DNA from: Anseranas semipalmata
Taxonomy: Eukaryota > Chordata > Aves > Anseriformes > Anseranatidae
DNA: 64,000 nucleotides
Direction of reading: 5' to 3'
NCBI GenBank assembly: GCA_013399115.1
Contig: VXAA01000162.1
Location: 218,921 to 282,920, forward strand
The notes under the pieces were generated by a model that saw only the letters and a program-made list of their open reading frames with translations, made no database searches and was not told where the DNA came from. This document shows, in pieces, positions 58,730 to 64,000 of the stretch. Each line of letters starts with the position of its first letter. The stretch's first letter is position 1. Made by a program: the position numbers and the translations under genes.

Positions 58730-61700
58730 ATAGTAAAGCCGTCCTGGAGCTTTCTCTCTGACTCGCTGTCAGCAACCCTCTCACACTGCTCCTAGCCCGT
58801 TGGCCCTGATGTATAAACCTCTGCAGCCTGCTGACAGTCACGGAGGTGTCCGGCAGGGGCTGGCGGATGTGTTACTGCTTGACCCCGGGTGCTCAACACA
58901 CCCGGACTGCAGAAACGAGCAGCAGGACTGCAGGGGTCAAAAGAAAAAAAAAATACATTGTTTTATAATATTGGTGTAATCTACAACATGTCACACTGCT
59001 TTCAGCAGAAGAGGCGGGGGGAATGCACTTTTCTGCTTCTAAAATCCACCAGGTTTCTCTCAAGCTGCCTCAGGGGCAGCCGGGGGCTAGTGCAGCCGCA
59101 GGGGGATGTGCCAAGCCACAGGGGCGAGGGCTCGGGTCGAGACCCCAGCACACAAGCCCTGAACGCCCACAGAGCCACCGGCCCCAGCAGCGGCTGCTCA
59201 GCACCGGTGGGCGCCCGGCCACTCATTCGGATGCCTGCATTTATGTCCCCAGACCGGGGGACTGGCACCCTCGTCCCTGCCCTCCGCGGCAGGACAGCAC
59301 TAGGCTGGCCTTGGTACAACAGGATGGATCTGGATTTTACTGAATCTGCACCTAGCGCATCCAATGCCCTCCAGGTGCAGAAGAAGGAATGCTAAATTTA
59401 TTTACGTTATACTGCAGCAAGCTGATTGCTGCTGTGAAGGACATTTACAAGCCAGCTGCCAGTGCAGGGCAGGGCTCCTGCCCCAGCACTTCCCAAAGGG
59501 ACCAGGGAACCCAAATATTTCCTGGCTGCATCTCAGCTGCTGCCAGGGCTTTAGGATCACGCGCAGTTCGCACACCGCTCCCCCCTTTGCTGATTCATGG
59601 CCTCATAAATAAGAGAGGACAATCAGCTGGTGAATCCAACAGGGAGCTGCGGGCGGCGATAAGTTCAGCCTCCTTTCTCGGACTGATTAATGACAAGGAG
59701 AGGGAAACGTGCTGGAAAATAGGATTGATCACTGCGGAGGAGCACGGGGGCTGCGGGCAGGAGCTGGCCCCGGAGGATTTCAGAGCCTGTGCTCAGGGAA
59801 GGCTGAATCACCCCGGAGCTGCGACGTGGGCACCCGCGGGGCTGGGGCAGAGGCAGCCAGGACGTGTGCCGACGCTTGGGGCCACGCTGGCACACCGGGT
59901 GCAATTCCCCTGCTCCGCAACGGCTGGTGAGGCTCCTGCCCCGCCACGCTCCCGCCCCGGCCCTGCTGCTCCAGCTGCTCACAGCTGGGCTGCAAACCGC
60001 ACGGCTGGGCTGAGCGTACTGAAAAGCCGCCTTGGGAGGCAGCCCGCGGGGCTTCCCGCAGCCGCGCCGTCCCAGGCTCGGCACACGGCGCTGCAGCAGC
60101 CAACCCTTCCAGATGGCTTCGTGGCTCAGAAAAACTGAGGTGTAAACAGAAAGGGGTGCTCGGCTGGAGGCCGGGGGCAGCAGATGAGGGGTGAGGCAGG
60201 GCCCCCCCGTGCCTCCCTAGGAGCACACAGGCACCGCGACAGCGACAGCAGCCTCAGGCAGCAGCGCAAGTGGGACCCTAATAAATAAATTAGGTGGCTC
60301 TCACTGCCAACACCTCCCACCGCACATGGGGAGGACAACAACCGAGAGACGCTCCTCTCCTCTGGGGAGCGACTATGCATTGATTTCTGGTTCTCAGAGG
60401 GATGCAGGCTAAGATGTACGTCCTGCCAGCTGGGGCTGGCGTACCTTGCAAAAGATACTGACTTGTGCTGGAGAAGGGCTGCCCTGGCACGGCCAGCAGG
60501 CTGCAAATTCATGGTCTAGTGAATTCAGGTCATATCCCATGAAAAGAGCATCTTGGAGAGAAGGGTATAAGGCAGCTCACAGACTCCAGCTGGCAATGGC
60601 AGTGGCAGATGCAGATACAGGTCCAAGCCCTGCAAATATTTTGGGAACAAGGGGAAAAGCTGGGGCTGCACCATCTTGTGCCCATTAACATATGTGGCTG
60701 CTCCAGCCCAACCAGCACTCTGCGAAATAACGTGATGGTTATCAGGGCAGGAAGGGAATTCCCATCCGCATGGGTGGCATTTCACAGCTGCCAGAACGCC
60801 CCCCCCCCAGCTCCCAGGGCAGCGTTTCCCTGGTTCAGCAGGATAGGAGCCTGCCAAGAGGAATCAGCTCAGAAAGAGATCCAGGTACCCTGGCTCTTGT
60901 CCCAGAGCCCTCCCTGGTGCGGAGCTGTGCAGCAGCCTGCGCTGGGATGGGGAGATGGAAATTGTTGGGTCTCTGCCCTTAGAGTCACCCGAATTTCTCA
61001 GGGTGCTCCTTTGCTACTCCAGCAAAGCCTCGGTTGCTTCATCCCATGGCTTTCTGCGTCGCGATGCCTGCCTGGCCATGTGGGCGACCGAAGGAAGGCC
61101 ACCACTCTCTGGAGCCCGCGGGTGCCCTCCCCAGCACAGGGGCTGTCGCTGCGGGGCGGCCGCAGCTCCCCCACACCCAGCCTGACTCACGCAGCTTGGA
61201 GCAAAGCGAACCAACACGTCAGCCTCTTCTCTGCGGCGGCACCCAGGGAGGAGCTGAAGTTCCCCGCTCCCGCAGGGCACGCACCAGGGGAGCAGCTGCC
61301 GGGTGAGAGCCCCAAGGCTCCTGTGCCCCTGCCCCTGAAGCTGTGCTGGGGTCCTGGGTCTCAGCAGGCCCTGGGGAACAGGTCCCCAGCGTCCAAGAGG
61401 GCAGGATCTGCTGGAAAACGGGGCTGCCGGCCTGCCCGGTGAGCTGCTCCTGCCAGCAGGAGGACTGGGCAGTGATACTGCTGATGAAAGCTGTTCTGCC
61501 CTTTTTACCTCGAGGACCTGGTGTGCAGGAAAGCAATGTCCATGAAAGCTTTGCTTTGTCTAGGAAGCTTCATGAGGACGCCAGTTTGAAAGTGACCTTG
61601 CCTTAGATATCTGGCAAACACTTACGGAGGGGAATAATCCCTGAAACCTGTCCCGAAGCTGCCAGAGACCGCCTCTGCCAGCGGGGTGGCTGCGCGTGGC

Positions 61701-63099
61701 TCCCACACCAGCTCCTGCTGGGGACCACGAGTAGGGGCACGTGTGCAGGGCCGCCCAGAGGAGACATCTGCACCAGGGACACATGTCCCCGAGACGCGGC
61801 ACTTGTTTTCCAGCCTCCAGGGTGGTGACAACTTCCAGTTGTGGCCCGGCTAGAATTTCAGTCCATGACCTGAAGGTGAAGGGCTTGGTGTGCTGCTCCT
61901 GGGCTCCAGCTTGTGTCGGGGGTTCTCCCTGCAATACCCCAGCTCTTACGAGCAACTTGCTTTCTATATTCTTTATATTTCCTGCTACCTTTGGATGTTG
62001 AAGCTCTTGGATCTCCAGACGCACGGTTGGGTCAGGTCTGGGCTGCTTCCTAAAGGACGGGAGAGCAGGCACAGCCAGCTCTGCCACCTCCTCGCCTCCT
62101 GCGTGCCACACCAGCGGCAGCATCCTGTTTTATTCCACCTCCCTGCCCCTGGGCCCATGCCCGGGACTAGTCTAAATTTTCTCGCTGACACATTTTCCCT
62201 CCAAGATGTTCTGCGAGTCAGTAATGCCCCAATGAGCTGTCTAAATTTTTTTCCCAAATCTTCTTTGGACAATTTCCAATTTGTAACCCAAGCTTACTGC
62301 CTGAGCAGAGAAAACCATTGCCAGATGACCACAGGACAAGGAACACGCTGGTCCCCAGGGCAGCCCCTTATCTCAGGACATCTTCTCCCCCTTGACAGCC
62401 CTTTCATAAGCAAATGCGGAGCTGGAGAAGCCCAGAGGATCTGTTCCAGATCCCCCAGCGGTTACAAGCCTCCTCGCCACCGCCTTCCAGCTGGAGCTTG
62501 GCCTTGGCCACTTCATTTCCAGAGACATCCTTCCATGTAAATCCTCCCCTTCCTCTCCTGATCCCCGGGGAATTCACACGCAGGCACGCTTCCTCTGCGG
62601 GATCACAGCCCTCGCACGTGTACGGCATTTCACAGCAGGCAGGCAGAGGCGGGGACCCGGAGCAGGGACACGGGCGCCGCTGCCACCCGTGCAGCGGTCA
62701 GCCCGGGGCTGCAGGACGCCCTGCAGGAGCTGCCGCTTCTCGAGGCCCCAAGCCGGGCTCGCCACGAGCGAAAGCCTCCCCTGGGCATGCAGCAGGCAGG
62801 GAGGGGGCCAGGACAAGGCCCCGCAGCCCTCGCTCACAGGACGGGAGCTGCTGCCAGCAGCCAGGGGCGCTCCCCAGCTGGCCGGCCGGGGCGAGCGCTG
62901 GCGGCCCCATAATTACAGCCTGCGCTCCCCGCCTGCCCCGCTCCATCCCCAGAGAAACCGACCTGTTGCCAGCAATTAGAGGTGGTTAGCAGCTCCTGGG
63001 CTACCATAAACATGGACGTAATTGCAGCCTGTTCTCGCTCCCAGCCCAGGAGGGACCGGCTGCCCGGCTTCGCATTTCCTTTGCAAATCCCCGTGGGAG
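58730..63099. other. Mostly GC-rich unique DNA, no supported gene
   Basis: Contains A10 at 58944-58953 and C10 at 60799-60808, and a CpG-rich patch near 59.76-60.07 kb. Long frames (plus 59389-60138, plus 60609-61442, plus 61890-62540, minus 61560-62123) have no recognisable domains. The segment of the last at about 61870-62030 is the most natural-looking but has no supporting signals. Confidence 0.45.
60799..60808. repeat. Poly(C) run, 10 bases
   Basis: Uninterrupted C run inside unique sequence; a possible indel-prone site. Confidence 0.9.
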
Positions 63100-63480
63100 G
63101 GGGAGCACTAGCTCAGGAATCATGATGACCTTCCTATTATTTTTGTCCCCCAAGTATTAAAAAATATTGGCCCACCCGAACTTCTTAGGCTCTTCAAAAA
63201 TGTATTGCAGTTTTCATTTCATCGCAGTTGTCTCAGGCCGCAGTTTGTCCGAATGTCTAACTGAAGCTCACATCAAATATTGCTCATCTGAAGTTAAATC
63301 TCACACACTGAAGGCTGCTCTTTGTTTTTAAGTTAAGACTTGTGGCTTGATCAAGGAGCTGAAAAAAAGCCTGGATTTGTGCTCTTCTTGTAGTTTTAAA
63401 CATGACACTCTCTTTTATTTATTTTTCTTTTTCAAAACTCTGATGGCTATGCAGGCAAGCCTCTGCAGAGACAAGGGCTT
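63100..63480. promoter_or_regulatory. AT-richer candidate regulatory block upstream of the CpG island
   Basis: Includes AAGTATTAAAAAATATTGG, CATCAAATATTGC and the perfect palindrome CTTGATCAAG (63346-63355), which overlaps a TCF/LEF-like word. It lies about 0.4-0.75 kb left of the CpG island, where a proximal enhancer could sit. Inference only. Confidence 0.25.
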
Positions 63481-63637
63481 TGCCCCGGTGAGATCTGCAA
63501 ACATGTCTCTTCTTTCTTGAACTTTATTTTTCTCACGGTCTCTGAAAAGGCGAGATCAGGTGATACGTGTGGGATTGGCCCTGTACAGGTGCAGAGCAGG
63601 TACTGGAGGAGGTGGAAAAACATTACTGTGTATACTC

Positions 63638-63702
63638 AAAAAAAAAAAAAGACAGAAAGAAAGAAAGAAAAGAAAGACACAGAGAGAAAGAGCGAGCGAG
63701 CA
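63638..63702. repeat. A13 run and (GAAA)n purine-rich repeat
   Basis: A13 (63638-63650) then GACAGAAAGAAAGAAAG-type units and AGAGAGAAAGAGCGAGCGAG. First of several simple-sequence tracts left of the CpG island. Confidence 0.9.
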
Positions 63703-63797
63703 AATTTGTGAATAGGCCAGGTCTAGCTCTTGGCAGGATGACTCAGGCTTAGCTGGCAGGCTATGGGAATAGGAGTGTGAGAAAGTCAGTCAAGCGA

Positions 63798-63815
63798 GGG
63801 GGGGGAAAAAAAAAA
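63798..63815. repeat. G8-A10 homopolymer pair
   Basis: Eight G (63798-63805) directly followed by ten A (63806-63815). Confidence 0.9.
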
Positions 63816-63840
63816 GATTCAAGTCCCCAGGCAAAATACC

Positions 63841-63851
63841 TTTTTTTTTTT
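63841..63851. repeat. Poly(T) run, 11 bases
   Basis: T11 immediately before the start of the CpG island. Confidence 0.9.
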
Positions 63852-64000
63852 AAAAGTAACCCCGCGAACCGCGCGGACCAGCCGGGGGTGGCAGAAGCGC
63901 GGCTGCAGCGGGGCCGAGCGGCAGGGGGGGCACGCACCAGCGCTCCCGCGGCCGCGCCGCCACCCGAGCGAGCCCGACACCGGGCACCGCGACCCCCGCC
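63852..64000. promoter_or_regulatory. CpG island, cut by the right edge
   Basis: By hand count about 25 CpG occur in the last 149 bases, a density not matched elsewhere in this window over a similar length, with GC-box-like GGGGCCGAG and GGGGGGGGC strings. In birds such islands usually mark promoters and first exons. Direction is unknown; no start codon, donor site or TATA word can be assigned before the window ends. It is the best candidate for the start of the nearest gene. Confidence 0.6.

Noticed and set aside
60609..61442. 277-codon plus-strand ORF
   Set aside because: Compositional; crosses a C10 run and has no domain.
63876..63896. CTCF-like string in the CpG island
   Set aside because: Only a partial match to the CTCF core; GC-rich DNA yields such strings readily.
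1..64000. Bacterial-type systems, CRISPR arrays, rRNA and tRNA genes
   Set aside because: No spaced direct repeats, operon structure or RNA-gene signatures; CR1 elements and composition indicate vertebrate nuclear DNA.

Overview
This window reads as bird nuclear DNA. The best evidence is two 3'-terminal pieces of the CR1 LINE family: one of about 70 bp near 1.6 kb and one of about 280 bp at 8.15-8.43 kb that still encodes the end of the CR1 reverse transcriptase. The low repeat load, strong swings between GC-rich CpG clusters and AT-rich blocks, and homopolymer runs fit an avian chromosome, perhaps a smaller GC-rich one. I cannot name the species, chromosome or neighbouring gene from sequence alone.

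I recognise no complete protein-coding gene. Almost all long reading frames lie in GC-rich, stop-poor DNA, are open on several frames or both strands, and look like chance. A few short segments look more coding-like: a possible plus-strand terminal exon with 3' UTR and AATAAA (57745-58310); a possible minus-strand terminal exon with acceptor, stop and AATAAA (35574-35783); a minus-strand ORF converging on the first (58385-58729); and a decayed minus-strand coding-like stretch with a frame change (38830-39391), perhaps an old retroelement or pseudogene. None is assigned to a family.

Layout. 1-8.1 kb: mixed unique DNA with a CR1 stub and a possible TATA-driven start near 1.38 kb. 8.15-8.43 kb: the larger CR1. 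8.4-20 kb: unique DNA with AT-rich blocks holding clustered factor-like motifs (16.57-16.67 kb and 18.0-18.4 kb). 20-34 kb: GC-rich CpG clusters alternating with AT-rich blocks (21.3, 23.0, 25.1 and 30.1 kb), two polypurine tracts (31.4 and 31.7 kb), then a GTGCAC-type minisatellite (33.2-33.5 kb) beside a CpG island (33.5-34.05 kb). 34-55 kb: mostly GC-rich unique DNA with AT-rich islands near 41.9-42.5, 49.8 and 51.4 kb. 55.5-58.7 kb: a strong AT-rich block and the two convergent ORF candidates. 63.1-64.0 kb: an AT-rich block, a cluster of homopolymers, then a dense CpG island cut by the window edge, the likeliest promoter here.

The simplest overall reading is a transposon-poor regulatory territory (gene desert or long intron) next to a CpG-island gene starting at or beyond the right edge. 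The AT-rich islands with TAAT/ATTA, GATA, SOX-like, octamer and TEAD-like words are candidate conserved enhancers. Conservation was not measured, so this part is inference.
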